Below, piece after piece: positions 55,362 through 64,000 of a stretch of 64,000 nucleotides of DNA. The translations under genes and the position numbers were made by a program. This DNA is from Pseudomonas rhizophila (GTDB taxonomy: Bacteria; Pseudomonadota; Gammaproteobacteria; Pseudomonadales; Pseudomonadaceae): assembly GCF_003033885.1 (NCBI RefSeq), contig NZ_CP024081.1, positions 5,329,178 to 5,393,177 of the forward strand. Reading direction: 5' to 3'. The stretch's first letter is position 1; every line of letters starts with the position of its first letter. The notes beneath the pieces are model-generated. The model was not told where the DNA came from, made no database searches, and was given only the letters and a program-made list of their open reading frames with translations.

Positions 55362-56033
55362 ATGATCGATCTCAGCACTTGGAACTTGAGCATCCCCGAA
55401 GGCAGCCCCGCCATCACCATCGAAACACCGCGGCTAGCCCAGGGCTTCAAGGACGACTATTTCCACTCCGACACCGGCACGCTGTTCTTCTGGGCGCCGG
55501 TGACCGGCACCAAGACTGCAAACGCCATTTACCCGCGCAGCGAACTGCGGGAAACCTACAGCGACGGCACCCTTCGCAACTGGCTCTACTCAGCGGCAGA
55601 CAACAAGCTGCGCGCCACCTTGACCGTCAACCAGGTGCCCAGCACCGGCAAGATCGTGATCGGCCAGATCCACGCCAAAGACAGCACCCGGCCCATGGTG
55701 AAACTGGAATACCAATACAAGGCCTACAGCTCCACCGGCAACATCGTCGCGAAGGTCCGACTGCGCCCCGACGACGAATCGGGCCAGGTCATCACCATCG
55801 CCACGGGCGTGCAACTTGATCGCAGGTTTTCCTACCAGATTCACCTCAGTCCGAAGGGCGCGCTGGGCATCAGCGCGGCGGGTTACAACTGGAGAACCAC
55901 GGTAAGCCCGGACTGGAAGGACAAGCCGTTGTATTTCAAAGCCGGCGTCTACGTGCAGGACAACACCGGCTACACCACTGAAGGTGGAAAAGTGACGTTC
56001 AGCATGCTGGAAATTCATCACACCGTTCTATAA
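55362..56033 (+). CDS. PL7 alginate lyase, tandem copy 2
   Basis: A 223-residue PL7 lyase with RSELRE, GQIHAKD and YFKAGVYVQ intact. I start at MIDLSTWNLSIPEG (ATG at 55362) by alignment with copies 1 and 3; the 44 extra upstream residues are the translated leader. All three catalytic segments are kept, so it is probably active. Differences from copy 1 cluster in surface-type positions near the C-terminal half (for example KGALGISAAGYNW). Confidence 0.9.
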   Translation: MIDLSTWNLSIPEGSPAITIETPRLAQGFKDDYFHSDTGTLFFWAPVTGTKTANAIYPRSELRETYSDGTLRNWLYSAADNKLRATLTVNQVPSTGKIVIGQIHAKDSTRPMVKLEYQYKAYSSTGNIVAKVRLRPDDESGQVITIATGVQLDRRFSYQIHLSPKGALGISAAGYNWRTTVSPDWKDKPLYFKAGVYVQDNTGYTTEGGKVTFSMLEIHHTVL

Positions 56034-56139
56034 GCGTATTTCCCCTGGCATACCGCAGCATGGACGCTGCTCCCTGCGAACGTGACCCACATCGACGCCG
56101 ATGCCATAGCGCCATCGTTCAAAAAAAATTCGAATTGCC

Positions 56140-56208
56140 CGACTAACGGTCGTCGTCCTCGGGCACCAAAGCGGCAAACACCACTCTGACGGACAGTTGA
56201 CGCCAACC
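56140..56208 (+). promoter_or_regulatory. Conserved upstream blocks of lyase unit 3
   Basis: cgactaacgg at 56140 and TTGACG at 56197, the same 57-bp spacing, 127 bp before the ATG of copy 3. The second block has one change (gacggacagttgacgcc). Confidence 0.6.
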
Positions 56209-56328
56209 CCCCGCCGGAAGGATATGAAAATTCGATCCCCCCGCGTTTCTCGGGACGCGTCATAAAGCGCTGGCTAGAGCCTCCGGCTGGATCTTGCAAC
56301 ATATTCATTCCGTAGAAAGGGCCCGCAC

Positions 56329-56997
56329 ATGGTCGATCTTGCAACCTGGAACTTGAGCATCCCCGAGGGAAGCCCACCCAAAACCATCGAAACCCCTCGA
56401 CTGGTGGACGGTTTCAAGAACAAATACTTCAACTCTGAAGGCAGCACGGTGTATTTCTGGTCACCGGTCACCGGCACCAAGACTGAAAACGCGATCTACC
56501 CGCGCAGCGAATTGCGCGAGACCTACAAAAACGGCACCTTGCGCAACTGGCTATACCCCGACGCCGACAACAAATTGAGTGCGACCCTGGTGGTCAACCA
56601 GGTACCCAGCACCGGCAAGATCGTGATCGGTCAGATTCATGCCAAGGACAGCAGCAAACCCATGGTGAAGCTGGAATACCAGTACAAGGACGACAGCAAG
56701 ACCGGCAACATCGTCGCCAAAGTGCGCATGCGCCCCGATGACGACGAGGGCCGGGTCATCACCGTCGCCTCGGGTGTAAAACTCAATCAGTCTTTCTCTT
56801 ATCGGCTCCATCTTGATCGTACCGGCGACCTGGGTATCACCGCGGCGGGTCGTAGCTGGTACACCACCATGAGCGCCAAATGGAAGGTCAAGCCGCTGTA
56901 TTTCAAGGCTGGCGTGTATGTGCAGGACAATACGGGCTACACCAGCGAAGGAGGGAAAGTGACGTTCAGCAAGCTGGATATCGATCACAACACCTGA
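56329..56997 (+). CDS. PL7 alginate lyase, tandem copy 3
   Basis: A 222-residue PL7 lyase; RSELRE, GQIHAKD and YFKAGVYVQ are present. It is the most diverged copy (WLYPDADNKL, EYQYKDDSKTGN) and has a better ribosome-binding site (AGAAAGGG). No signal peptide. A GTGGCGAGGGG-family repeat follows it. Confidence 0.9.
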   Translation: MVDLATWNLSIPEGSPPKTIETPRLVDGFKNKYFNSEGSTVYFWSPVTGTKTENAIYPRSELRETYKNGTLRNWLYPDADNKLSATLVVNQVPSTGKIVIGQIHAKDSSKPMVKLEYQYKDDSKTGNIVAKVRMRPDDDEGRVITVASGVKLNQSFSYRLHLDRTGDLGITAAGRSWYTTMSAKWKVKPLYFKAGVYVQDNTGYTSEGGKVTFSKLDIDHNT

Positions 56998-57034
56998 GAT
57001 TTTCAGCTCCGAAAATCTCGTAGGAATTTACCTT

Positions 57035-57154
57035 TGTGGCGAGGGGATTTATCCCCGCTGGGCTGCGCAGCAGCCCCCTCCTTTCGTCAGACCAACCGCA
57101 TGCGCCGGTTTTGCAGCGGCTGCGCGCCCGAGCGGGAGCAAGCTCCCTCGCCAC
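57035..57154. repeat. Chimaeric GTGGCGAGGGG element
   Basis: The left arm matches the family at 35011, but the right arm reads agcgggagcaagctccctcg, so it looks like a recombinant or partly replaced copy. Confidence 0.75.
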
Positions 57155-57324
57155 GTGGGCGCGGTGCGTCCTACAGGTCGATTTTGGGCTCGAAAATCTC
57201 CTCTATAGTTCGGGCTCGTCTGCTGGCTTTGGTCAGCGGGGCACGGGTTTCGCAGCCCACTGACAGAACAGAGACTTTGCACCGTCAAATGAAAATTCAG
57301 GCAAACTCGCCTGCGTTCATTTTA

Positions 57325-57405
57325 TGGCGGTTGCGCGCGGGAGACCTTCGGGTCTGCCGGGTTTGGTCTCTATCTCGGTCTGCGAACCCGCGCGCAACTG
57401 CCACC
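57325..57405 (+). ncRNA. Strongly folded RNA leader of the DUF6124 gene
   Basis: An outer stem of about 17 pairs (57325-57341 with 57387-57403, one G-U or mismatch) closes on an inner hairpin agacc-ttcg-ggtct with a UUCG tetraloop. Two further ggtct copies (near 57366 and 57377) could compete for agacc, allowing alternative folds. It ends 58 bp before the start codon of the DUF6124 gene. Candidate structured leader; ligand or mechanism unknown. Confidence 0.6.
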
Positions 57406-57462
57406 CATTTGTTTCGCAGCAAGAAGGTGGCAATTAATTTTTATTAATAGAGCCCAAACCTT

Positions 57463-57747
57463 ATGACGACGACTCAATCACTCAGCCGCTTCACCCCGCT
57501 CACTCCAATCGCCACCACCCAACCCATCCTGTTCATCGACAGCACTGCCCCACTGACTGAACTCCACGCCTGCGCCAGTGAACGCCTGCACGCTACCCTT
57601 GATTACCTGTCGCTCATGGCCTGCGCCACCCTGCGCGATTCGGCCGCCAGCGACCTCAATACCCTCACCAATGTCGCCCGGATCCTGGTTCAGGATGTCA
57701 CCGATGTGTTTGGCGTCATTGAACAACGCGGCCTCGAAGACCAATAA
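57463..57747 (+). CDS. DUF6124-type small protein
   Basis: A 94-residue protein of the DUF6124/DUF3077-like group common in pseudomonads, function unknown. The first half is low-complexity and Thr/Pro-rich (MTTTQSLSRFTPLTPIATTQ); the second half is predicted helical (LHATLDYLSLMACATLRDSA). No signal peptide or membrane segment. The ribosome-binding site is poor, so the strong leader fold upstream may control translation. Confidence 0.72.
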   Translation: MTTTQSLSRFTPLTPIATTQPILFIDSTAPLTELHACASERLHATLDYLSLMACATLRDSAASDLNTLTNVARILVQDVTDVFGVIEQRGLEDQ

Positions 57748-57773
57748 AGCCCTCCCGGCGGGAGATGATCCCC

Positions 57774-57797
57774 TGTGGGAGCGAGCTTGCTCGCGAT
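57774..57797. repeat. Half REPIN (single REP arm)
   Basis: Single arm tgtgggagcgagcttgctcg with no partner. The giant inverted repeat starts 50 bp later, where the partner arm would be expected, so the second arm may have been lost on arrival of that element. Confidence 0.8.
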
Positions 57798-57847
57798 AGC
57801 GCTGGGTCAGCAGCATGGATGGCGACTGACACAGCGCTATCAGGATC

Positions 57848-58597
57848 TGTGTGTATATCCATTTCTTTGGTAACGGCTACTTAGGGTTCCGCCCTTACGG
57901 CGGGTCACTTTTGAAGAGCGCAAAAGTAACCAAAACGCTCCTGCCCCACCACTCGGTGCCTCGCCTAGGCTCGGCATGCCCGAACGCAGGCATTGCTCCG
58001 TGGGCCCGCCGCGAAGGGCCATCCATGGCCCAGCGCGGCTACCTCGGCATCCATGCCGAGGTGCCCACTACGCAACATCTGCGTTCGGCCAGCGTGGTTA
58101 ACGGGGCGCCGAGATCAACGTCCACCGCGAGGCGGCCTTATAGCCGACCTGTTTCTCCCGGTAGTACTCCGATCCAATTGTGGGAGCGAGCCTGCTCGCG
58201 ATGACGACAGCACATTCAACATCTTCATCGACTATGACACTGCCTTCGCGAGCAAGCCCGCTCCCACAGGAGAAACGCGATCTCCCTAAACAAGGCCGGC
58301 TATCAGGCCGCCTCGCTTTTGATTTTGATCTATGGGCCCCGTTAACCACGCTGGCCGAACGTAGGTATTGTGGAGTGGGCATCCCGGCATGGATGCCGGG
58401 ATAGCCGCGCTGGGCCATGGATGGCCCTTCGCGGCGGGCCCACGGAGCAATGCCTGCGTTCGGGCATGCCGAGCCTAGGCGAGGCACCGAGTGGTGGGGC
58501 AAGACCTTTTGGTTACTTTTGGGGCGTTTGCCAAAAGTGACCCGCCGTAAGGGCGGAACCATAAGCAGCCGTTACCCAAAAAACGGATATACACACA
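57848..58597. repeat. Giant imperfect inverted repeat with REPIN at its centre
   Basis: Left arm 57848-58154 and right arm 58288-58597 are inverted copies of about 307-310 bp with scattered mismatches; the tips match as tgtgtgtatatcc and ggatatacacaca. The arms contain smaller palindromes (tcggcatccatgccga, gggccatccatggcccag). Open frames inside are low-quality and differ between arms, so I call none a gene. No transposase and no clear target-site duplication. It resembles long intergenic palindromes found repeatedly in Pseudomonas genomes. Confidence 0.85.
58179..58268. repeat. REPIN in the centre of the giant inverted repeat
   Basis: Paired REP arms, the right arm diverged (gcgagcaagcccgctccc), in the 133-bp spacer between the large arms. 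Confidence 0.88.
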
Positions 58598-58612
58598 AAT
58601 CCCACACATAAA

Positions 58613-58636
58613 AAAACCCGCATCACTGCGGGTTTT
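58613..58636 (-). terminator. Rho-independent terminator of fba
   Basis: Ten-base arms (aaaacccgca and tgcgggtttt) around a four-base loop, 24 bp after the fba stop, with a T-run on the minus strand. Confidence 0.9.
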
Positions 58637-58659
58637 CTCACAACCACAACGCTGAAGCC

Positions 58660-59724
58660 TTAGTTAACCTTAGCGTTCAACTCACCCTTCAAATACCGCT
58701 GATACATCGCTTCCAAAGAGATCGGCTTGATCTTCGAAGCATTACCCGCAGTACCGAAAGCTTCGTAACGCGCAATACACACATCACGCATCGCCGTCAC
58801 GGTCGCACCGAAGAACTTACGCGGATCAAATTCGCTCGGATTGGTCGCCATCAAACGACGCATGGCACCGGTAGAGGCCAGGCGCAGGTCGGTGTCGATG
58901 TTGACCTTGCGCACGCCGTACTTGATACCTTCGACGATTTCTTCAACCGGCACGCCGTAGGTTTCTTTGATGTCGCCGCCGTACTGGTTGATGATCGCCA
59001 GCCACTCTTGCGGAACCGAGGAAGAACCGTGCATCACCAGGTGAGTGTTGGGGATGCGTTTGTGGATTTCCTTGATGCGGTCAATGGCCAGCACGTCGCC
59101 GGTAGGCGGCTTGGTGAACTTGTAGGCGCCGTGGCTGGTGCCGATGGCGATGGCCAGGGCGTCGACCTGGGTCTTCTTGACGAAGTCCGCGGCTTCTTCC
59201 GGGTCGGTCAGCATCTGGCTGTGGTCCAGCACGCCCTCGGCGCCGATGCCGTCTTCTTCACCGGCCATGCCGGTTTCCAGCGAGCCCAGGCAACCCAGTT
59301 CGCCTTCCACCGACACGCCGCAGGCATGGGCCATGGCGACGGTCTGTTGGGTGACACGCACGTTGTATTCGTAGTCGGTCGGGGTCTTGCCGTCTTCGCC
59401 CAGGGAGCCATCCATCATGACCGAGCTGAAGCCCAGTTGGATGGAGCGCTGGCAGACGTCAGGGCTGGTGCCGTGGTCCTGGTGCATGCACACCGGGATG
59501 TGCGGGAATTCTTCGATGGCAGCCAGGATCAGGTGACGCAGGAATGGCGCGCCGGCGTATTTGCGGGCGCCGGCCGAAGCCTGGACGATCACCGGGGAGT
59601 CAGTCTTGTCAGCGGCTTCCATGATGGCGCGCATCTGCTCAAGGTTGTTGACGTTAAAGGCTGGGACGCCGTAGCCGAACTCGGCTGCGTGGTCCAGCAT
59701 CTGACGCATGCTGATAAGTGCCAT
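58660..59724 (-). CDS. fba: Class II fructose-bisphosphate aldolase
   Basis: Zinc-dependent aldolase that joins or splits fructose 1,6-bisphosphate and triose phosphates. The 354 residues are of the Calvin-cycle subtype: FNVNNLEQM near the start, zinc ligand in MHQDHGTSP and the glycine-rich GSSSVPQEW loop. GGAGAG precedes the ATG at 59724. It is the distal gene of the tkt-epd-pgk-fba cluster. Confidence 0.96.
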   Translation of the reverse strand: MALISMRQMLDHAAEFGYGVPAFNVNNLEQMRAIMEAADKTDSPVIVQASAGARKYAGAPFLRHLILAAIEEFPHIPVCMHQDHGTSPDVCQRSIQLGFSSVMMDGSLGEDGKTPTDYEYNVRVTQQTVAMAHACGVSVEGELGCLGSLETGMAGEEDGIGAEGVLDHSQMLTDPEEAADFVKKTQVDALAIAIGTSHGAYKFTKPPTGDVLAIDRIKEIHKRIPNTHLVMHGSSSVPQEWLAIINQYGGDIKETYGVPVEEIVEGIKYGVRKVNIDTDLRLASTGAMRRLMATNPSEFDPRKFFGATVTAMRDVCIARYEAFGTAGNASKIKPISLEAMYQRYLKGELNAKVN

Positions 59725-59863
59725 TAGTGTGTCTCTCCCGGTCGAGGGTCGTTAATCGTGCCAGCCTGCCGGAGCGGCGGCGGCTATTCAAGTCATTGCA
59801 GGTCGGGGGTGGGTCCGCCCTGTGTGTTCGGTGAAACAAAATCTCGAAACTATAAGAGGCCCC

Positions 59864-59953
59864 TGTGGGAGCGAGCCTGCTCGCGATGAGGGCCCGACAG
59901 TCAACATCACTGATGCCTGATACATCGCTATCGCGAGCAGGCTCGCTCCCACA
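59864..59953. repeat. REPIN
   Basis: Paired REP arms between the MliC gene and fba, inside the glycolytic cluster. Confidence 0.93.
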
Positions 59954-59969
59954 TTGGATCTCTATTGAA

Positions 59970-60305
59970 TCAGTCAGCCTTGCAGCCCCGGCCAATCAAG
60001 TCATTGGTGGCGACCCAGTAAACCAGGCCTTCCTCACCTTTGACGTGAAACGCCAGCATGTCGTCGCTGTACAGCGTACCCGATGCGCCCGGCTCTTCCT
60101 TCAGGTGATAGACCTGCTCGGCACCGCCGAGGCGAACGTCGACTTCCTTGCGGGTGTCATCGGTATAGCGCCACAGCACCTTGGCCTGACTGTCACAGGT
60201 CCAGGTTGTCCAGCCCTCTACGACAGGCTCGGACGAACGAAACCGATCCAGCTGCGCACAACCGGCCAGCATTGCCAGCGCCACAACGGCGATAAAGCCT
60301 TTCAT
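59970..60305 (-). CDS. MliC-type lysozyme inhibitor lipoprotein
   Basis: A 111-residue outer-membrane lipoprotein: signal peptide with lipobox LAGC (Cys16), then a MliC-like domain (WTCDSQAKVLWRY, LYSDDMLAFHVKGEEGLVYW). Known relatives block C-type lysozyme in the periplasm. It lies between pgk and fba on their strand with the other small lipoprotein. Confidence 0.82.
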   Translation of the reverse strand: MKGFIAVVALAMLAGCAQLDRFRSSEPVVEGWTTWTCDSQAKVLWRYTDDTRKEVDVRLGGAEQVYHLKEEPGASGTLYSDDMLAFHVKGEEGLVYWVATNDLIGRGCKAD

Positions 60306-60362
60306 CCGTGTTCCTCGACTGACGACCCGTGCCGCCAGCCATGAGTTAAAGAGTCTGACCCG

Positions 60363-60587
60363 TCAAGGACAACCATGTTCCTTGGCCGGGTTTTGCGTCT
60401 CATATTTATCCAGGCCATCCGGCCCCGAACGCTTGTTCAGCACCGGATTGGTCTCGGCCTGCCAGTCGGCCTGGTAACAGCCGCCTTCAGGCGTTGGCGT
60501 CCCGGTTTCCGGAGCCGTGGCCTTTGGGCTGCTCGAACAGGCCACTAACAGCGTCGTCGTCAACAGCAACGTGAACGTCTTGACCAT
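60363..60587 (-). CDS. Small lipoprotein (74 aa)
   Basis: A 74-residue protein with a signal peptide and lipobox LVAC (Cys17), followed by a Pro/Thr-rich stretch and GGCYQADWQAETNPVL. AAGGAG lies seven bases before the ATG at 60587. It is shorter than a longer open frame in the same register, whose N-terminus is shadow of pgk. No family recognised beyond conserved lipoprotein; it follows pgk closely. Confidence 0.72.
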   Translation of the reverse strand: MVKTFTLLLTTTLLVACSSSPKATAPETGTPTPEGGCYQADWQAETNPVLNKRSGPDGLDKYETQNPAKEHGCP

Positions 60588-60618
60588 CACAACACTCCTT
60601 TGCCTGGTCAACGAAACC

Positions 60619-61782
60619 TCAGGCCTTGGCCCGGCTTTCCAGGACTTCCACGGCTGGCAGTACTTTGCCTTCGACGAATTCGAGGAACGCACCGCCGCCG
60701 GTAGAAATGTAGGAGATCTGCTCGGCCACGCCATATTTATCGATCGCCGCCAGGGTGTCGCCGCCGCCAGCGATGGAGAAAGCGTCACTCTCGGCGATGG
60801 CCTGGGCCAGCACTTTGGTGCCGTTGCCAAACTGGTCGAACTCGAACACGCCGACCGGACCGTTCCACAGGATAGTCTTGGAAGATTTCAACAGTTCGGC
60901 GAAATTGGCTGCGGTTTGCGGGCCAATGTCGAGGATCATGTCGTCTTCGGCCACGTCAGCGATCAGCTTGACGGTGGCGGTGGCGCCTTCGGCAAATTCC
61001 TTGGCAACCACCACGTCCACCGGCAACGGCACGCTGACCTTGGCGGCGATTTCCCGGGCGGTGTCCAGCAGGTCCGGCTCGTACAGGGATTTGCCGACCG
61101 GGTGACCGGCCGCAGCAAGGAAGGTGTTGGCAATGCCGCCGCCGACGATCAACTGGTTGCACACCTGGCTCAGGCTGTTAAGCACGTCGAGCTTGGTGGA
61201 GACCTTGGAGCCGGCAACAATGGCAGCCATCGGCTGGGCCGGGGAGCCCAGGGCCTTGCCCAGTGCGTCCAGTTCGGCGGCCAGCAGCGGGCCAGCAGCG
61301 GCCACTTTGGCGAACTTCGCCACGCCGTGGGTCGAACCCTCGGCGCGGTGGGCGGTGCCGAACGCGTCCATCACAAACACGTCGCACAGGGCTGCATACT
61401 GCTTGGCCAGTTCGTCAGCGTTCTTTTTCTCGCCTTTATTGAAGCGCACGTTTTCGAACAGCACGACATCGCCGGCCTTCACGTCCACACCGCCCAGGTA
61501 GTCAGCCACCAGCGGTACGTCGCGGCCCAAGGCTTTGCTCAGGTAATCGGCGACCGGCTTGAGGCTGTTTTCCGCCGAGAACTCGCCTTCGGTCGGACGG
61601 CCCAGGTGGGAGCAGACCATCACGGCCGCGCCTTTTTCCAGGGCCAGCTTGATGGTCGGCAGCGAAGCCAGGATACGCGCGTCGCTGGTGACAACACCGT
61701 CCTTGACGGGGACGTTGAGGTCTTCGCGGATCAGTACGCGCTTACCTTGCAGATCGAGGTCGGACATCTTCAACACGGTCAT
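60619..61782 (-). CDS. pgk: Phosphoglycerate kinase
   Basis: Transfers phosphate between 1,3-bisphosphoglycerate and ADP. The 387 residues have the signature [16 protein letters not shown] at the start and the C-terminal [16 protein letters not shown] start at MTVLKMSDL (ATG at 61782); three upstream residues are possible. It follows epd by 24 bp. Confidence 0.96.
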   Translation of the reverse strand: MTVLKMSDLDLQGKRVLIREDLNVPVKDGVVTSDARILASLPTIKLALEKGAAVMVCSHLGRPTEGEFSAENSLKPVADYLSKALGRDVPLVADYLGGVDVKAGDVVLFENVRFNKGEKKNADELAKQYAALCDVFVMDAFGTAHRAEGSTHGVAKFAKVAAAGPLLAAELDALGKALGSPAQPMAAIVAGSKVSTKLDVLNSLSQVCNQLIVGGGIANTFLAAAGHPVGKSLYEPDLLDTAREIAAKVSVPLPVDVVVAKEFAEGATATVKLIADVAEDDMILDIGPQTAANFAELLKSSKTILWNGPVGVFEFDQFGNGTKVLAQAIAESDAFSIAGGGDTLAAIDKYGVAEQISYISTGGGAFLEFVEGKVLPAVEVLESRAKA

Positions 61783-61806
61783 GGGTCGCAATTCCTGGGT
61801 AACTGT

Positions 61807-62862
61807 TTAGAGAGCAGGTTTTTTAGAAGCGGTTTGCAGGTAATGCTCGGCAACGTCCAGCATTCGGTTGGCAAACCCCCATTCGTTGTCGAACCAAGCC
61901 AGGATGTTCACAAGCCGTGGCCCGGAAACCCGGGTCTGGCTGGCATCGACGATGGCCGAATGTGGGTCATGGTTAAAATCACAGCTGGCATGGGGCAACT
62001 CGGTGTAAGCCAGAAGGCCTTTGAGCGGACCGCTGGTGGCGGCTTCGCGCAAGATCCGGTTGACCTCGGTGGCGTCGGTATCGCTCACGGTCTGCATCGT
62101 AATGTCGAGGCAGGACACGTTGACCGTCGGCACCCGCACGGCTTTGGCCTGAATTCGCCCCGCAAGTTCCGGCAGCAGCCGTTCAATGCCGCGCGCCAGA
62201 CCAGTGGACACCGGAATCACCGACTGGAACGCCGAACGGGTCCGCCGCAAGTCTTCATGGTGATAGGCGTCGATCACAGGTTGATCGTTCATCGCCGAGT
62301 GAATGGTGGTGATCGACACGTATTCCAGGCCAATGGCCTGGTCCAGCAGGCGCAATAGCGGCACGCCGCAGTTGGTGGTGCAGGACGCGTTGGACACCAA
62401 CAGCTCGTCGCCGCTCAGGCAATCCTGGTTCACGCCGTAGACAATGGTCGCGTCGACATCCGCTTCGCTGGCCATCGGCTGGGAGAACAACACCCGCGGA
62501 GCGCCGGCCGCGATGAAGCGCTGGCCATCTTCACGGGTGTTGTAGGCGCCCGAGCATTCAAGCACCAGGTCGACACCCAAGGATGCCCAATCGATACCTT
62601 CGGGAGTGGCACTGCGCAGGACTTTCACGCAATCGCCATTAATGTGCAGACAATCGCCCTCGACCCGCACCTCGCCCGGAAACCGGCCGTGGGTGGAGTC
62701 AAAGCGTGTCAGGTATTCGATGCTGGCCATGTCGGCCAGATCGTTGATCGCCACAATCTCGAACCCGGCCCTGGCCCCTCGCTCGAACAACGCACGCAAG
62801 ACGCAACGACCAATCCGGCCGTAGCCGTTGAGTGCAACTTTGTAGGGACGCGGTTGGGGCAT
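61807..62862 (-). CDS. epd: Erythrose-4-phosphate dehydrogenase
   Basis: GAPDH-like enzyme that oxidises erythrose 4-phosphate to 4-phosphoerythronate, the first step to pyridoxal phosphate. The 351 residues show VALNGYGRIGRCVLRALFERG and the catalytic SNASCTTNC. Position between tkt and pgk is the classical one for epd. I start at MPQPRPYKV (ATG at 62862); ten extra residues are possible. Confidence 0.93.
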   Translation of the reverse strand: MPQPRPYKVALNGYGRIGRCVLRALFERGARAGFEIVAINDLADMASIEYLTRFDSTHGRFPGEVRVEGDCLHINGDCVKVLRSATPEGIDWASLGVDLVLECSGAYNTREDGQRFIAAGAPRVLFSQPMASEADVDATIVYGVNQDCLSGDELLVSNASCTTNCGVPLLRLLDQAIGLEYVSITTIHSAMNDQPVIDAYHHEDLRRTRSAFQSVIPVSTGLARGIERLLPELAGRIQAKAVRVPTVNVSCLDITMQTVSDTDATEVNRILREAATSGPLKGLLAYTELPHASCDFNHDPHSAIVDASQTRVSGPRLVNILAWFDNEWGFANRMLDVAEHYLQTASKKPAL

Positions 62863-62916
62863 GGGGTTCTCTGACTTGGGTGAATCCATCAAGGCAGCGT
62901 TGCCTGAGCCATCGCC

Positions 62917-62981
62917 ATCGCGAGCAAGCTCGCTCCCACAGGGTCGGTGGAGATCCTTGTGGGAGCGAGCTTGCTCGCGAT
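62917..62981. repeat. REPIN between tkt and epd
   Basis: Paired REP arms of the gagcaagctcgctcc subtype inside the tkt-epd-pgk cluster. Confidence 0.92.
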
Positions 62982-63010
62982 GGCGTCAGCCCGGACGACG
63001 CGACTTCGGA

Positions 63011-64000
63011 TCAGTCTTCCAACAGCTCTTCAGCCTGACCCAGGATGTTTTCCAGGGTAAAGCCGAACTCCTCGAACAACGCCGGCGCAGGCGCCGATTC
63101 GCCGTAGGTGGTCATGCCGATCACACGACCTTCCAGGCCGACGTACTTGTACCAGTAATCGGCGTGAGCGGCTTCGATGGCAATCCGGGCGCTGACTTGC
63201 AACGGCAATACCGCTTGCTTATAGCCGGCGTCCTGGGCATCGAACACGCTGGTGCACGGCATGGACACCACACGTACGTTGCGGCCCTGCGCGGTTAGTT
63301 TGTCGTAGGCCTGGACGGCCAGGCCGACTTCGGAGCCGGTGGCGATCAGGATCAGTTCAGGCTCGCCAATGCAGTCCTTGAGCACGTAGCCACCGCGGGT
63401 GATGTCGCCGATCTGGTCGGCATCGCGGTTCTGGTGCTGCAGGTTCTGGCGGGAGAAGATCAGCGCCGATGGACCGTCGTTACGCTCGATGGCGTATTTC
63501 CAGGCCACTGCCGATTCCACGGCGTCACATGGGCGCCAGGTGTCCAGGTTCGGCGTGCAGCGCAGGCTTGCCAGTTGCTCGATCGGCTGGTGAGTCGGGC
63601 CGTCTTCGCCCAGGCCGATGGAGTCGTGGGTGAACACATAAAGCACGCGCTTCTTCATCAGGGCCGACATGCGCACTGCGTTGCGGGCGTATTCCATGAA
63701 CATCAGGAAGGTAGCGCCGTAAGGCACCAGGCCGCCGTGCAGAGCCACACCGTTCATGATCGCGCTCATGCCGAACTCACGAACACCGTAGTACATGTAG
63801 TTGCCGCTGGCATCTTCGGCGCTGACGCCTTTGCAGCCCTTCCACAAGGTCAGGTTGGAACCGGCCAGGTCGGCCGAACCGCCGAGCAGCTCCGGCAGCA
63901 GCGGGCCAAAAGCGTTGAGGGTGTTCTGGCTGGCCTTGCGGCTGGCAATGGTTTCGCCTTTGGCGGCGACTTCCGCGATGTAAGCCGAGGCTTTTTCAGC
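63011..64000 (-). CDS. tktA: Transketolase, C-terminal half
   Basis: Thiamine-diphosphate enzyme of the pentose phosphate pathway. The C-terminal 329 residues are in the window and the frame is open to the right edge. Seen: [19 protein letters not shown] (the pyrimidine-binding and substrate region), [14 protein letters not shown], and C-terminal [19 protein letters not shown]. Upstream gene of epd-pgk-fba. Confidence 0.95.
   Translation of the reverse strand, partial: AEKASAYIAEVAAKGETIASRKASQNTLNAFGPLLPELLGGSADLAGSNLTLWKGCKGVSAEDASGNYMYYGVREFGMSAIMNGVALHGGLVPYGATFLMFMEYARNAVRMSALMKKRVLYVFTHDSIGLGEDGPTHQPIEQLASLRCTPNLDTWRPCDAVESAVAWKYAIERNDGPSALIFSRQNLQHQNRDADQIGDITRGGYVLKDCIGEPELILIATGSEVGLAVQAYDKLTAQGRNVRVVSMPCTSVFDAQDAGYKQAVLPLQVSARIAIEAAHADYWYKYVGLEGRVIGMTTYGESAPAPALFEEFGFTLENILGQAEELLED

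Noticed and set aside
57851..58611. Several open frames of 60-154 residues inside the giant inverted repeat
   Set aside because: They are translations of palindromic and REPIN DNA, lack ribosome-binding sites, and are not equivalent in the two arms.

Overview
The window is a chromosomal segment of a fluorescent-group Pseudomonas (P. fluorescens complex). Evidence: high-GC coding sequence, a glycine betaine/carnitine/choline locus whose gene set and order resemble P. aeruginosa PA5372-PA5413, PL7 alginate lyases, DUF6124- and DUF5943-type proteins, and more than twenty REP/REPIN elements with Pseudomonas-type cores. I saw no rRNA, tRNA, CRISPR array, insertion sequence or prophage.

Layout. 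1-3252: end of a threonine aldolase gene, then divergent gbcB and gbcA (glycine betaine to dimethylglycine). 3360-10109: a leftward accessory operon with a GMC oxidoreductase/hydrolase fusion, a membrane dihaem cytochrome c and a metallophosphoesterase. 10116-12133: a largely non-coding stretch with a periodic repeat that carries a dense cluster of DnaA boxes, interrupted by one GNAT gene. 12134-19927: leftward operon dipeptidase-DUF5943-dgcA-dgcB-etfA-etfB (dimethylglycine to sarcosine plus its electron-transfer flavoprotein). 20163-21565: LprI-like protein, a decayed RelE toxin with an intact XRE antitoxin, and a DUF3010 protein. 21833-27796: carnitine module (cdhR, caiX, cdhC, cdhA, cdhB, gamma-butyrobetaine dioxygenase). 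28176-34920: a small conserved protein, the regulator gbdR, serine dehydratase sdaB and the choline ABC transporter cbcXWV. 35353-39449: betI-betB-betA (choline to betaine). 39681-54097: housekeeping and miscellaneous genes (a TldD/PmbA pair, MFS pump, DbpA helicase, HI0933-type flavoprotein, YccS, a periplasmic binding protein, ElaA, a YgjP-like peptidase, a REC-PAS-GGDEF-EAL protein). 54231-56997: three tandem PL7 lyase genes, each with its own copied promoter. 57000-58640: a structured RNA leader with a DUF6124 gene, then a 750-bp giant inverted repeat. 58660-64000: leftward glycolysis/Calvin-type cluster tkt-epd-pgk-(two lipoproteins)-fba.

How it fits together. CbcXWV and CaiX supply choline and carnitine. 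BetBA turns choline into betaine; the carnitine genes turn gamma-butyrobetaine and carnitine into betaine. GbcAB and DgcAB-EtfAB then remove methyl groups, and threonine aldolase and SdaB handle the resulting glycine and serine. CdhR, GbdR and BetI are the expected regulators. A 20-bp BetI palindrome and phased GCGAC direct repeats at three of the promoters can be seen.

Most unusual points: the DnaA-box array, the GMC/hydrolase fusion with an apparent cysteine nucleophile and a ferredoxin-like Cys motif, the triplicated lyase units with exactly spaced upstream blocks, the in-frame deleted toxin, the giant palindrome next to a half-REPIN, and the strong RNA fold ahead of the DUF6124 gene.
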